This document shows positions 33,597 through 41,879 of a stretch of DNA of 64,000 bases, in pieces. Below the pieces are notes generated by a model. That model worked only from the letters and a program-made list of their open reading frames with translations, was not told where the DNA came from and ran no database searches. The DNA lies in contig JAGBEG010000004.1 of assembly GCA_017937095.1 (NCBI GenBank), forward strand, positions 62,001 to 126,000, in the 5' to 3' direction. Position 1 is the first letter of the stretch; the number at the start of each line of letters is the position of its first letter. The position numbers and the translations under genes are program-made. The stretch comes from Roseburia sp. GTDB taxonomy: Bacteria > Bacillota > Clostridia > Lachnospirales > Lachnospiraceae.

Positions 33597-34883
33597 CTAA
33601 ATCTGAAATGCAAATACCGCCGGAATAATCAGTATCAGCATCACAATTCCCAACATAATCATCATAGGAAAAAGCAGCTTTGTTCCCGCTTCCTCCCCGT
33701 ATCGCTTTGCCGCACTCTTTCGCTCCTCGAAGGCGTTCTCCGCTTCCTGCTCTAAAAGAGAAACGACGCCCTGACTCCCCTTTTTCAAATTCTGGGTCAG
33801 AATATTGGCAAACTTCCGGTACATCGCCCTCTCACAGCGCTCCCCAAAATGCTCGTACGCCCTCTGCTCGCCCACGCCGCTTTCCATTTCGCGGCAGGCA
33901 ATGAGCATTTCCTCGTATACCGGCATCTCCCTGACCCTGTGCGCTTTCCGCTTCTTCTCATAAGAGAAAGCGATTTTGCGGAACGCCCCCTGCAATGTCA
34001 TACCCGAGCGTAAAAGCAGCGCCAGCTTACTTACCATATCCGGGTACTCTAATTCCAGCAGACACGCCCGCTGTTTCCGATGCTCCGCCTCTCTGCTTCG
34101 CATTACCGCCGGCACAAATCCTGCCAGGACGACCCCAAAGAAAAGTATCTTCTCCGGCGTATGCGCAGGCTTCTCCTCCCAGAAAAGCCGATGCTCTCCC
34201 AGCGCATCAGGAAGCGCCAAAAACGCTTCTCCCGTCTCCTTCCCCTGCGCCAGCAGTTCCTTCTCCAACTGCTGCCAAAAGCGCTCATTCTCGTCCAGAA
34301 CTTCCGGGAACACCTGAAAATAAAATTCTGTCACGCGCTCCGCTTCCCCGCAGCTTAACAGGACGCGTGCCCGCACCAGTTCCCCTTCTTCTTTCAGCTC
34401 CTCTGCAACCACGTTTCCCGATGCATCCATGATACGGTAATTGTCAAAGCTCCACTCTGCAGCCACCTTACCATCCTGATAACTGTCATGAACAATGACC
34501 TTCTTTCGGATGCAGTTCACGGATTCGTTTTCCCCCGGAAATTCCTCTGCAATCTCCTGTTCCGCCGCATCAAGGTATACCTGCTCTTCTTCCCCGGTAA
34601 GGAGCTGCTCCGGAACATCCACGTAATAATCCGTCCCATTCTTCTCCCCGTCCACGTACAGACGCAGATCGGTTCCGTAGCTCCCTTCACCGTTCGGCTG
34701 CCGCTGCAGGAGATTTCCTTCCAGAAGGATTGGGCTTTTGCTCTCTGCCACTCCCGCTGCCAGCCCGATCAAAGCGCCTGCCGCTATCACCCCAAGGATT
34801 TTCTTTCTTATCTCTGACAAATTTCTGTGCCATACAATCCAAAGCAGCACGCACCCCGCTAATACCACCGCACACACAACCAT
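33597..34883 (-). CDS. TadC-like inner-membrane platform protein
   Basis: 428 residues. Two N-terminal membrane helices (MVVCAVVLAGCVLLWIV, GVIAAGALIGLAAGVA), a non-standard ~200-residue extracytoplasmic insert (YVDGEKNGTDYYVDVPEQLL...), then the T2SSF domain (YPDMVSKLALLLRSGMTLQG, ILTQNLKKGSQGVVSLL) and final helices (LLFPMMIMLGIVMLILIIPA). With TadB it forms the platform on which pilins are assembled. The start at 34883 excludes an upstream in-frame repeat (SRGEKSN units) that has no good start. Confidence 0.85.
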   Translation of the reverse strand: MVVCAVVLAGCVLLWIVWHRNLSEIRKKILGVIAAGALIGLAAGVAESKSPILLEGNLLQRQPNGEGSYGTDLRLYVDGEKNGTDYYVDVPEQLLTGEEEQVYLDAAEQEIAEEFPGENESVNCIRKKVIVHDSYQDGKVAAEWSFDNYRIMDASGNVVAEELKEEGELVRARVLLSCGEAERVTEFYFQVFPEVLDENERFWQQLEKELLAQGKETGEAFLALPDALGEHRLFWEEKPAHTPEKILFFGVVLAGFVPAVMRSREAEHRKQRACLLELEYPDMVSKLALLLRSGMTLQGAFRKIAFSYEKKRKAHRVREMPVYEEMLIACREMESGVGEQRAYEHFGERCERAMYRKFANILTQNLKKGSQGVVSLLEQEAENAFEERKSAAKRYGEEAGTKLLFPMMIMLGIVMLILIIPAVFAFQI

Positions 34884-34894
34884 GCCTCTCTCGT

Positions 34895-34972
34895 CTCCTC
34901 TGCTATTGCTCTTTTCTCCTCTGCTATTGCTCTTTTCTCCTCTGCTTTTGCCCTTTTCTCCTCGGCTTTCGC
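34895..34972. repeat. 21-bp tandem repeat between tadB and tadC
   Basis: About 3.7 copies of CTCCTCTGCTATTGCTCTTT(T). It would encode SRGEKSN heptads in frame with tadC if translation began upstream. The unit is 21 bp, like the array at 13655-13825. Confidence 0.8.
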
Positions 34973-34974
34973 AG

Positions 34975-35712
34975 CTATACCTGAATGTCCAGAATATGCT
35001 CTGAAAGCCTGATCGCAGCCAGGTAGATCCCAAGCGCTGTACTCATAATCACGATTCCCAATACATTGCCGTACAGCGACGCAAGGAAATCCCCCGACGT
35101 AAAGGTCAGATATGCAAGAATCCCAAGCGGCATAAGATTCATGATCCTTCCCTCAAGTTTTTTACCCGCAAGAACCGTAGCAATCTCCCGTTCTACTTCC
35201 ATACGGCCGACAAGCTTCTGCGTCGTCGTGCGTATAATCTTTGCAAAATCGCCCCCGCTCCTTTTTGCAAAAGAAAATACCTCCGCAAAGCTCTCAATCT
35301 CCTCACAGCCGCTGCGCTCCGCAAATTCACTAAGCACCTTCTCAAGCGGTTCATTCATGCGTACCGCCTCATTCATGCGATGAACCTCGGCGAGCATCAG
35401 GCTGCTCTGCCCGCATAGGCTCATAAGTTCCTTCTCCGCCTCTCTCCATGCATTCTCCATCGAATATCCTGCAAGAAGCGCCGCCGATACCGCCTGCATC
35501 GTGTCTTTAAATTCACAAAGAAGCTGCTCTGTCCGTTTCTTCTGCTGCGCTTCTTCATATCTTTTCCTGCATACAATATACACGGCAGGCAGCAATAGCA
35601 GCCCCCAGAGAGAACGATAGAACAGCCACGCGACCAGAGCCGTAAGCGCACCGCTGCCCGCAAGGCAAAGAAGCTTCTCCTTTATTCCAAGCCGGTATCT
35701 CCTATAGTCCAT
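34975..35712 (-). CDS. tadB: TadB-like platform protein
   Basis: 245 residues with helices at 14-30 and 34-50 (LCLAGSGALTALVAWLFY), the T2SSF region (FKDTMQAVSAALLAGYSMENAW, FAEVFSFAKRSGGDFAKII) and two C-terminal helices (LMPLGILAYLTF, LGIVIMSTALGIYLAAI). The ATG at 35712 overlaps the end of tadA by 11 bases. The longer open frame to 35958 is a shadow of tadA. Confidence 0.88.
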   Translation of the reverse strand: MDYRRYRLGIKEKLLCLAGSGALTALVAWLFYRSLWGLLLLPAVYIVCRKRYEEAQQKKRTEQLLCEFKDTMQAVSAALLAGYSMENAWREAEKELMSLCGQSSLMLAEVHRMNEAVRMNEPLEKVLSEFAERSGCEEIESFAEVFSFAKRSGGDFAKIIRTTTQKLVGRMEVEREIATVLAGKKLEGRIMNLMPLGILAYLTFTSGDFLASLYGNVLGIVIMSTALGIYLAAIRLSEHILDIQV

Positions 35713-36949
35713 ACGCCATGCCGCCCCTTTCTGGTAAAAATCCTGCCATCCGGCATTTCTCTGTATTCTGCAGATCTGCCGTCCGCACCAGCGCGCCTTG
35801 AACACGCCCGCCTTCCTCGCCCGTCTCCTTGAAGCGGAACAACTCCTGTAAGGCAACCTCACCGTCCGCCATTCCGGTAATCTCCGCGATACTGAGCACG
35901 CGCCGGCTCTTATCCCGCAGCCTTCCAAGATGAACCAGTATATCAATTCCCGATGCAATCTGGCTTCGGATTGCCGGAAGCGGCAAATCCATCCCCATCA
36001 GCACCATCGTCTCAAGACGGCTCAACATATCACGGCAGGAGTTTGCATGCCCTGTCGAAAGACTTCCGTCATGCCCCGTATTCATTGCCTGTAAGACATC
36101 GAGCGCTTCCGCGCCTCTGCACTCCCCGACCACAATCCGCTCGGGACGCATACGAAGCGCCGTCCGGATCAGATCTCGAATCGTGATCGGAACAACCCCT
36201 TCCGTGTTGGCATTTCTCGTCTCCAGGCGCACCAGATTCGGCTTGTCCACAAGCTGCAGCTCTGCGGAGTCCTCGATCGTAATGATCCGCTCCTCCCTCG
36301 GAATATACTGTGACAATGCATTCAGAAACGTCGTCTTCCCGGAGCCTGTCCCGCCGGAAATGAAAATATTGTACCCGGAGCGCACAAGCACCTTTAAAAG
36401 CTCCGCCGCCTCCTCTGTCAGCGATCCCATCCCAATCAGCTCCTCCATGCCAATCGGATGCTCCGGGAACTTGCGGATGGAAATGGCTGATCCGTCAAGC
36501 GCGACGGGTTCAAGTACAATATTTACGCGGGAACCGTCCGCGAGTCTTGTGTCAACAATCGGTGACGCCTCATTTACCATACGGTTGCTGTACCCTGCCA
36601 TCTGCTGTATCACATCTCCCAGCTTTTCCCGCGAGGAAAAATGCCTGTCCGATTCGTAGAGCCTGCCTCCTTTCTCATAAAAAATATGCTCGGCACCATT
36701 TACCATGATTTCTGTAATTTCCTTGTCCTCCAACAGTTCCTGCAATACATCAAGCTTACGCATCGAATGAAACAAGAACTGTTCCAGCTCATCCCGCTCC
36801 TTTAGCGTGAGCATCCTTTCTCTGGAAAAACGCCCCGCATGCTCCTCCACCAGACGATATACTTCCTCATCCCCAAGCTGCTTCGTCAGATCAATCTCCT
36901 GCATGATTTCATCGCGCAGCCGCCTGATTTCGCTATCCGATATCTTCAT
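35702..36949 (-). CDS. tadA: TadA/CpaF secretion ATPase
   Basis: 415 residues of a type II/IV secretion ATPase that powers pilus assembly. Walker A ISGGTGSGKTTFLNAL, Asp box ITIEDSAELQL, Walker B ERIVVGECRGAEAL, His box MNTGHDGSLSTGHANS. The ATG at 36949 is preceded by CAGGAGG, which lies in the last codons of the TadZ gene, so the two overlap. Confidence 0.95.
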   Translation of the reverse strand: MKISDSEIRRLRDEIMQEIDLTKQLGDEEVYRLVEEHAGRFSRERMLTLKERDELEQFLFHSMRKLDVLQELLEDKEITEIMVNGAEHIFYEKGGRLYESDRHFSSREKLGDVIQQMAGYSNRMVNEASPIVDTRLADGSRVNIVLEPVALDGSAISIRKFPEHPIGMEELIGMGSLTEEAAELLKVLVRSGYNIFISGGTGSGKTTFLNALSQYIPREERIITIEDSAELQLVDKPNLVRLETRNANTEGVVPITIRDLIRTALRMRPERIVVGECRGAEALDVLQAMNTGHDGSLSTGHANSCRDMLSRLETMVLMGMDLPLPAIRSQIASGIDILVHLGRLRDKSRRVLSIAEITGMADGEVALQELFRFKETGEEGGRVQGALVRTADLQNTEKCRMAGFLPERGGMAYGL

Positions 36950-38114
36950 GCGCACCTCCTGTCAGATATTCCCTGACATAATCACCGAACTCGCTCCAGA
37001 GGAGCTGCCGGCACACGTCCAGCCCTGCGCGGATTCTCCTTGCCGAGAACGGAAGTTGTACCACATGAAGCCGCTCCTTTATTTCTCCATCCGGTTCCCG
37101 TGTAAGATATTTTAGGAAATGACGCATCTGACACTCATAGAAATAACCCTTCTTCATCGGGCAATAAATACTCGTGCATGTCTCAAGCACACGCGTAAAC
37201 TCCCGCATTCCTGCCCCAAAGTCAAGCACCAGCGCCTCATAATCCGTCTGCTCCTCCACGAACGCAAGAAACGCCTGATAATCCTCCGCCGAAAATTCCC
37301 TTAAATCCTCAGGGTTATCAAACGGCGGAATATAATAGATTCCCTCCGCCTCATAAACCCCTTTTAAGAACATGTCATCCGAAAAACGCTTCCGCCTGAT
37401 GGCAAGCACGACGTCCCCCAGATCATATTCTCCTGTCAGCCCGAACACTTCCAGAAAGCCGGAGTGCTCCATCAGATTCACGTACAGAACCTTCCTCTTC
37501 TCCGAGAGCATCCGCGCAAGCACCATAGAAAAAGGCATCTGCATTTCATGGCAGATCGGAGAATACACGCCAATGATCTCCATCCCTGCCGCAACGCCAA
37601 GACTCTTTCTCTCCCGCACGCCCACAAGCGCCTGCACCTCATGCAGGATCATCTCTATCGGCTGATACCGGAACATATCTGCCGACCTCGCTCTCACAGA
37701 CGGATCTGCCTCCGCTCCAATCGGCTGATATTTCTCCGTTCCAATCGACTGATATTTCTCTGCTCCAATCGGCTGATACACCTCCGCTTCTTCAAGCTGA
37801 TACGCCTCTGTTCCCATAACGCAATATCCGCCCGCTTCCGCGACCCTGCTTTGTTCTGTCCTCGCTTCCGTCATCGTCTCCCGAAGGAAGAGAACCGGAA
37901 TCCCCTTTGCCACCACAGTTTCCCCGGCTTCCTCAAAGCCCATCCCGCAGATTGCAACGTCGATTTTTTCCTCACCTGATCTTTCCACCAAAAGCTCCGG
38001 AGCTGAAAATGCATGTACCGCATACTCCGCCGCCCGATGCTCTATCAGGTATGTGACAAATCTGTCCCGGTACTCCGTATCCGTATCACAGACAGCCACC
38101 TCGATTCTACTCAA
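36933..38114 (-). CDS. TadZ/CpaE-like protein with degenerate P-loop and repeats
   Basis: 393 residues. N-terminal receiver-like fold (EVAVCDTDTEYRDRFVTYLI, KIDVAICGMGFEEAG), a repeat linker of 8-residue units (AEKYQSIG, TEKYQPIG, AEVYQPIG) from a 24-bp DNA repeat, then a MinD/ParA-like ATPase fold (MEIIGVYSPICHEMQMPFSM) that lacks the Walker A lysine. TadZ proteins place the pilus machine at the pole. TTG at 38114 is preferred since GGGGGTG precedes it, giving an 8-base overlap with the upstream peptidase gene. Confidence 0.8.
   Translation of the reverse strand: MSRIEVAVCDTDTEYRDRFVTYLIEHRAAEYAVHAFSAPELLVERSGEEKIDVAICGMGFEEAGETVVAKGIPVLFLRETMTEARTEQSRVAEAGGYCVMGTEAYQLEEAEVYQPIGAEKYQSIGTEKYQPIGAEADPSVRARSADMFRYQPIEMILHEVQALVGVRERKSLGVAAGMEIIGVYSPICHEMQMPFSMVLARMLSEKRKVLYVNLMEHSGFLEVFGLTGEYDLGDVVLAIRRKRFSDDMFLKGVYEAEGIYYIPPFDNPEDLREFSAEDYQAFLAFVEEQTDYEALVLDFGAGMREFTRVLETCTSIYCPMKKGYFYECQMRHFLKYLTREPDGEIKERLHVVQLPFSARRIRAGLDVCRQLLWSEFGDYVREYLTGGAHEDIG
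37711..37797. repeat. 24-bp in-frame repeat in the TadZ-like gene
   Basis: About 3.5 copies of CCAATCGGCTGATATTTCTC-type units, encoding the 8-residue linker repeats. Confidence 0.8.
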
Positions 38115-38547
38115 TGGCACACCCCCAGACCACAATAAAATATCCAATCAGTATTGCTGTTGAAAAATGCATCAGTGTTCTCTGATGTCTGAATATCCCC
38201 GCAGCCTTCTTCTGATACAACAGCTTCCCCAGACCGATGAACGCCGCCGAAAAAAATGCTGCGAGCATCACATAAAGCAGTTGTCTCATTGTCAAAAATC
38301 CACCAGCTACGGAAAATAACTTGATATCGCCTGCGCCCAACGCGCGCATTTGAAATAAAAGAAATAATAAGATAACCGGAATAGAAATGTTCACCAGGAA
38401 ATGAACAACGCCTGCACTTCCTTCCCCCATAATGCGGAATGCAAGTCCTAAAATAAGCCCGGAAGCAATCAGCCGGTTACTGATCTTCATCTCCCGGAAG
38501 TCCTCCACCACTGCCAGCACAAGGACTGTCAGCAATGTCAGTGTCAT
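38107..38547 (-). CDS. A24 prepilin peptidase (TadV/CpaA)
   Basis: 146 residues; first gene of the Tad operon. First catalytic Asp in AVVEDFREMKISN, GxGD in ALGAGDIKLFSVAG, and about five membrane helices. ATG behind GGGGAA; promoter 45-70 bases upstream. Confidence 0.9.
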   Translation of the reverse strand: MTLTLLTVLVLAVVEDFREMKISNRLIASGLILGLAFRIMGEGSAGVVHFLVNISIPVILLFLLFQMRALGAGDIKLFSVAGGFLTMRQLLYVMLAAFFSAAFIGLGKLLYQKKAAGIFRHQRTLMHFSTAILIGYFIVVWGCAIE

Positions 38548-38590
38548 AATTTCCCCAATTCATCACCTCTCTTGCCTGTTTGTAAATCGG

Positions 38591-38619
38591 ATTATAGCAA
38601 CCCATTTTCACTTTGTCTA
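38591..38619 (-). promoter_or_regulatory. Promoter of the Tad pilus operon
   Basis: TAGACA, 17 bases, TATAAT on the minus strand, predicted start near 38584. Confidence 0.7.
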
Positions 38620-38655
38620 TAGTTTTTGCATATTTTCTCTACATTCGTAAACTTT

Positions 38656-38937
38656 TCACAAAATTTCGAGCAGCAAAATCGCATATAACAGCGCAACCCC
38701 GCCAAATCCAAGGGTTCCGCTTGTCAAAAGCGTAAGCGGATTGATACCGACCGCCATAGAAATCCCCTGTGTCTTAAGAAGATGATTCACGAATACGATG
38801 CAGATTATGCCGAGCACCATCCGCACCAGAAAGTTGAGCACGACCTGTGCCCGCTGCTTTAATACCGAAATTCCCAACACCAGCGCGCAGCTTGCCGCCA
38901 GCATACCATATGCGCCCATCGACATATCCTGATACAC
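38656..38937 (-). CDS. BofA-like small membrane protein
   Basis: 93 residues, three helices. The C-terminal part (VFVNHLLKTQGISMAVGINPLTLLTSGTLGFGG is read in short blocks: NHLLKTQ, GINPLTLLTSGTLGFGG) carries the Asn-Pro-x-Thr signature of BofA, which in Bacillus restrains SpoIVFB processing of pro-sigma-K. The start may be the GTG at 38937 or an internal ATG. BofA next to a DUF2508 gene is a known clostridial neighbourhood, here with the DUF2508 gene inverted. Suggests a sporulating lineage. Confidence 0.75.
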   Translation of the reverse strand: MYQDMSMGAYGMLAASCALVLGISVLKQRAQVVLNFLVRMVLGIICIVFVNHLLKTQGISMAVGINPLTLLTSGTLGFGGVALLYAILLLEIL

Positions 38938-39049
38938 TTCTCTTTCGGCGTTCTTTCTCTATTCTTATGACCACCCGTCATATTTTATGATTTCCGGTTT
39001 TTACAGAATTTTCTTATTTTTACCGAAATTTGTATAGAATGGGATTTTT

Positions 39050-39077
39050 TTGTTCATACTCTGAATATAAATATAAT
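39050..39077 (+). promoter_or_regulatory. Promoter of the DUF2508 gene
   Basis: TTGTTC, 16 bases, TATAAT, about 53 bases before the ATG. Confidence 0.5.
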
Positions 39078-39129
39078 AAATAACAGACCTGCCTTACCTA
39101 CAGGCAGCGCACAAAGACTGGGAGGATGT

Positions 39130-39411
39130 ATGCTGCGTTTTTTTCAAAATGAAAAAACGAATGATAACCATTATACTCTGCTCATGAACGATCTCCACCA
39201 GACCGCCCAGGACCTGCAGGACGCCTACCGCAATCTGGAAAATGTCATCGATCCCGATCTGATCGACTGCTACATTTATGAACTGAACTCTGTACAGATG
39301 CGTTACAAATTCCTGCTGGCGAGTATCAAAAATTATGAAACCAATCATTCTTATACAAAAAATCCAGAGGGCTTTTATACCAAAAACCCTCTGGAAGTAT
39401 CTGAGTCCTGA
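39130..39411 (+). CDS. DUF2508 (YaaL-like) protein
   Basis: 93 residues; DLQDAYRNLENVIDPDLID, CYIYELNSVQMRYKFLLASI match DUF2508, function unknown, usually near recR and bofA. GGGAGGATGT precedes the ATG. The last 37 bases overlap the convergent fliS gene and encode part of that gene's terminator hairpin, producing the odd tail TKNPEGFYTKNPLEVSES. Confidence 0.8.
   Translation: MLRFFQNEKTNDNHYTLLMNDLHQTAQDLQDAYRNLENVIDPDLIDCYIYELNSVQMRYKFLLASIKNYETNHSYTKNPEGFYTKNPLEVSES
39357..39395 (-). terminator. fliS terminator embedded in two coding ends
   Basis: TCCAGAGGG pairs with CCCTCTGGA around a 15-base loop, followed on the minus strand by TTTTTT. The fliS stop lies in the loop, and the whole hairpin is also coding for the DUF2508 protein on the plus strand. 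Confidence 0.8.
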
Positions 39412-39851
39412 CAGGTCTCTACCAGATTATCCCGCCCGTAAGTATACCCGGCATACACCTGCTGGGTATTCTTCATCAGCGGCTCTGACGTGTCCTGCCT
39501 GGCTGCATGGACAAAGCCGTCATAGAGCTTTTCCATCAGCCGACGGGCATGTTCCATGTCTGTCAAATCTCTTTTATACATGGACTTTGCAAGCGAATCC
39601 CGGCAAAATACATAGATGCTGTAGAGATTCTTCGCCATATCGTAGGAGAAGTTGAGCGACGAAATCAATTCGCCGATCGCACGCTCTCCTCCGCGCAGCG
39701 CCTCTTTATAGTCATCCCACGCCTCTGCCTCATACGCTTCCTTCGCATCGTCGAGATAAGCGAAGAAAATATCATACATGACGACCACCAGCCCGCTGCG
39801 GTTGCACTGGCTGATTCTTCTCGTAAAGTCCCCAATCTGTTCTTTTTTCAA
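39375..39851 (-). CDS. fliS: Flagellar export chaperone FliS
   Basis: A 158-residue helical protein: FTRRISQCNRSGLVVVMYDI, LRGGERAIGELISSLNFSYD, NLYSIYVFCRDSLAKSM. This matches FliS, which binds the flagellin C-terminus and prevents early polymerisation. TTG start behind CGGAGGTC. It follows the flagellin gene by 35 bases, the expected partner. Confidence 0.88.
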   Translation of the reverse strand: MKKEQIGDFTRRISQCNRSGLVVVMYDIFFAYLDDAKEAYEAEAWDDYKEALRGGERAIGELISSLNFSYDMAKNLYSIYVFCRDSLAKSMYKRDLTDMEHARRLMEKLYDGFVHAARQDTSEPLMKNTQQVYAGYTYGRDNLVETCQDSDTSRGFLV

Positions 39852-39886
39852 AGCGGACCTCCGTTCCTACGCTTCCCACACACTTA

Positions 39887-41389
39887 TTACTGTAAAATCT
39901 GCAGTACCTGCTGCGGAAGGTCGTTTGCCTGTGTCAGTACGGAAATCGCTGCCTGGTTCAGCACATTCTGATGTGTGTAGTTCGTCATTTCCTCCGCCAT
40001 GTCCACATCGGTCAGCCGGGACATTGCTCCGGTCATGTTCTCCTCAAACGCATCCAGACTCTCTGTCGAATATTCCAGACGGTTCTCATAAGCGCCGAGT
40101 CTCGATCTTACCTCGCTGACTCTCGCAATTGCCTCATCAAGGCTTGTCATCGCCCGGTCTGCCCCTGTCACGGTCGTCACATCCAGATCGTCAATATAAA
40201 GGCTCTTGCAGGACACCTCAGGAATGCGAACCTCCATATTCTGGTCCATATTCGCCCCGATGTGAAGCGTCATGCTTCCAAGCTCTGTCACCTCGAACTC
40301 AAGCGCACCTCCGGTCGTATCCGTCGGGTCGGCAGGGTCCTGCTGATATCCCGCCTCCACCAGGAAAGATAACGATACGCCGCCGATATCCGTAATCGTC
40401 ACGCGGTTTCCGTCGCAAACCGCCGTTGCAGAAGACGTAAAGCCCTCCCAGTCCGCCACATCATTTAACTTCATATTCGTTCCGGTCGGCACCAGCACAT
40501 TGGTCTCTCCGGTCACAGGATCGGTCTCTGTCCTTCCATATACCCATTCCTTTGTATCCGGGTCCTGAACTACGCTGTTAGCGCCGGATGCATCCGACAG
40601 ATTCATTTTATTTGCAAGCGCCTCGTTGTCAAACGAAATCGAAAGATTCGCCCCCAGACCGTAAGCGTCTGCCGTAAATGTAAGTGTTCCGTCTGCCGCG
40701 CGTTCTACCGTTGTCTCACCAACTGCACCCGCATCACGAATCTTCTCGTATACCTCCGCATAGCTGTCTGTCGCGCTGATTTCCACTTCACAGCCATTGA
40801 TGCTCATAATACCGGATGTCCCAATCTGCGCCGTGCTGTTAAAATCTGCGCCGGAAGTCACCTCCGCCTGTGTCGCCGCTTCAAGCACCTGTACCTTATA
40901 CGTGCCCGGTTCGATCTGATCGGAAATCTGCACACGGTCTGCGTGCTTTGTGTATACTCTCGTATCAAGCGATCCGTCCAAAAGCGTCTTGGTATTGTAC
41001 TCTGTGTCTGTGGAAATGCGGTCTACCTCTTCCTTTAACGAGTCAATCTCCTTCTGGATCGCCTGCTTATCCCCCAAGGACATCGTCGCGTCGTTCGCCG
41101 CCTGTACGGAAAGCTCTCTCATACGCTGTAAAATGCTTGTGACCTCATTTAACGCTCCGTCCGCAATATGAATGACGGAAATTCCATCGGATGCGTTCGA
41201 GGACGCCCGGTCCAGTCCGTTGATCTGCGCCTGCATCTTATGGGAAATCGCCATTCCCGCGGGGTTATCCTTCGGATGGTTAATCTTAAGTCCGGAGGAA
41301 AGCCGCTCCATCGACTGGCTTAAGTTCTCCTCGATTCCGAGCAGATGCTTATTTGAAATCGCCGCTGAAATATTATAATTTATTCTCAT
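39887..41389 (-). CDS. Flagellin
   Basis: 500 residues. Conserved N-terminal D0/D1 (MRINYNISAAISNKHL, SMERLSSGLKINHPKDNPAG, LNEVTSILQRMRELSVQAAN) and C-terminal D1/D0 (LGAYENRLEYSTESLDAF, MAEEMTNYTHQNVLNQAAI, LPQQVLQILQ). The central ~230 residues are a variable surface domain rich in Thr/Asp. Start at 41389 with AAGGAG upstream; a sigma-D promoter is visible. Main filament protein; the organism is motile. Confidence 0.95.
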   Translation of the reverse strand: MRINYNISAAISNKHLLGIEENLSQSMERLSSGLKINHPKDNPAGMAISHKMQAQINGLDRASSNASDGISVIHIADGALNEVTSILQRMRELSVQAANDATMSLGDKQAIQKEIDSLKEEVDRISTDTEYNTKTLLDGSLDTRVYTKHADRVQISDQIEPGTYKVQVLEAATQAEVTSGADFNSTAQIGTSGIMSINGCEVEISATDSYAEVYEKIRDAGAVGETTVERAADGTLTFTADAYGLGANLSISFDNEALANKMNLSDASGANSVVQDPDTKEWVYGRTETDPVTGETNVLVPTGTNMKLNDVADWEGFTSSATAVCDGNRVTITDIGGVSLSFLVEAGYQQDPADPTDTTGGALEFEVTELGSMTLHIGANMDQNMEVRIPEVSCKSLYIDDLDVTTVTGADRAMTSLDEAIARVSEVRSRLGAYENRLEYSTESLDAFEENMTGAMSRLTDVDMAEEMTNYTHQNVLNQAAISVLTQANDLPQQVLQILQ

Positions 41390-41420
41390 ACCGTCATTCT
41401 CCTTTTCCATGTCTGCCTTA

Positions 41421-41447
41421 TATATCGGATGACTTTTCTTTTCACTA
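41421..41447 (-). promoter_or_regulatory. Sigma-D (FliA-type) promoter of flagellin
   Basis: On the minus strand TAGT, 15 bases, CCGATATA, close to the flagellar sigma consensus TAAA-N15-CCGATAT, 32 bases from the start codon. Confidence 0.75.
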
Positions 41448-41580
41448 AAGAGCCTGTGTCTCTAAAAATGTGATTTTATTTGCAATCCCGGTCATTTCGT
41501 ATTATAATTAGCACGTTGCGGGGCATACTATGAAATGGTTTCGATGCATGTCCACAAATGAAACAGAAGGAGGAACGAAC

Positions 41581-41790
41581 ATGGCACAGGTTACAAGGTC
41601 AACAATGATTGGCGAATTACTCCAGATCGATGAGAATATTGCACCAATCCTTTTAAATATCGGTATGCACTGTCTCGGATGCCCATCTTCCCAGATGGAG
41701 ACGATTGAAGAGGCTGCTATGGTGCACGGCATCGACCCGGATGCACTGGTAAATGAGATCAATGATTTTCTTGCAAAGGATCTCGCGTAA
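41581..41790 (+). CDS. DUF1858 domain protein
   Basis: 69 residues: TRSTMIGELLQIDENIAPIL, GMHCLGCPSSQMETIEEAA, a CxxC-containing DUF1858 domain (the N-terminal domain of hybrid-cluster-like and disulfide-related proteins). Function unknown, possibly redox or metal related. The ATG at 41581 behind GAAGGAGG is preferred over one at 41530. Confidence 0.85.
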   Translation: MAQVTRSTMIGELLQIDENIAPILLNIGMHCLGCPSSQMETIEEAAMVHGIDPDALVNEINDFLAKDLA

Positions 41791-41825
41791 TTGACGCAGA
41801 TATACGGCGGGCGAAAGCCCATAGA

Positions 41826-41869
41826 AAAAGAGTGTTCCCTGTCTTATGACAAGCGGAACACTCTTTTTT
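41826..41869. terminator. Bidirectional terminator between DUF1858 gene and mecA
   Basis: AGAGTGTTCC/GGAACACTCT stem with TTTTTT on the plus side and CTTTTTCT on the minus side. Confidence 0.85.
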
Positions 41870-41879
41870 GTGCTGATGC

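Noticed and set aside
35713-35958. N-terminal extension of the TadB-like frame
   Set aside because: Lies entirely within tadA in another frame; an ATG at 35712 with the usual 11-base overlap explains the gene.
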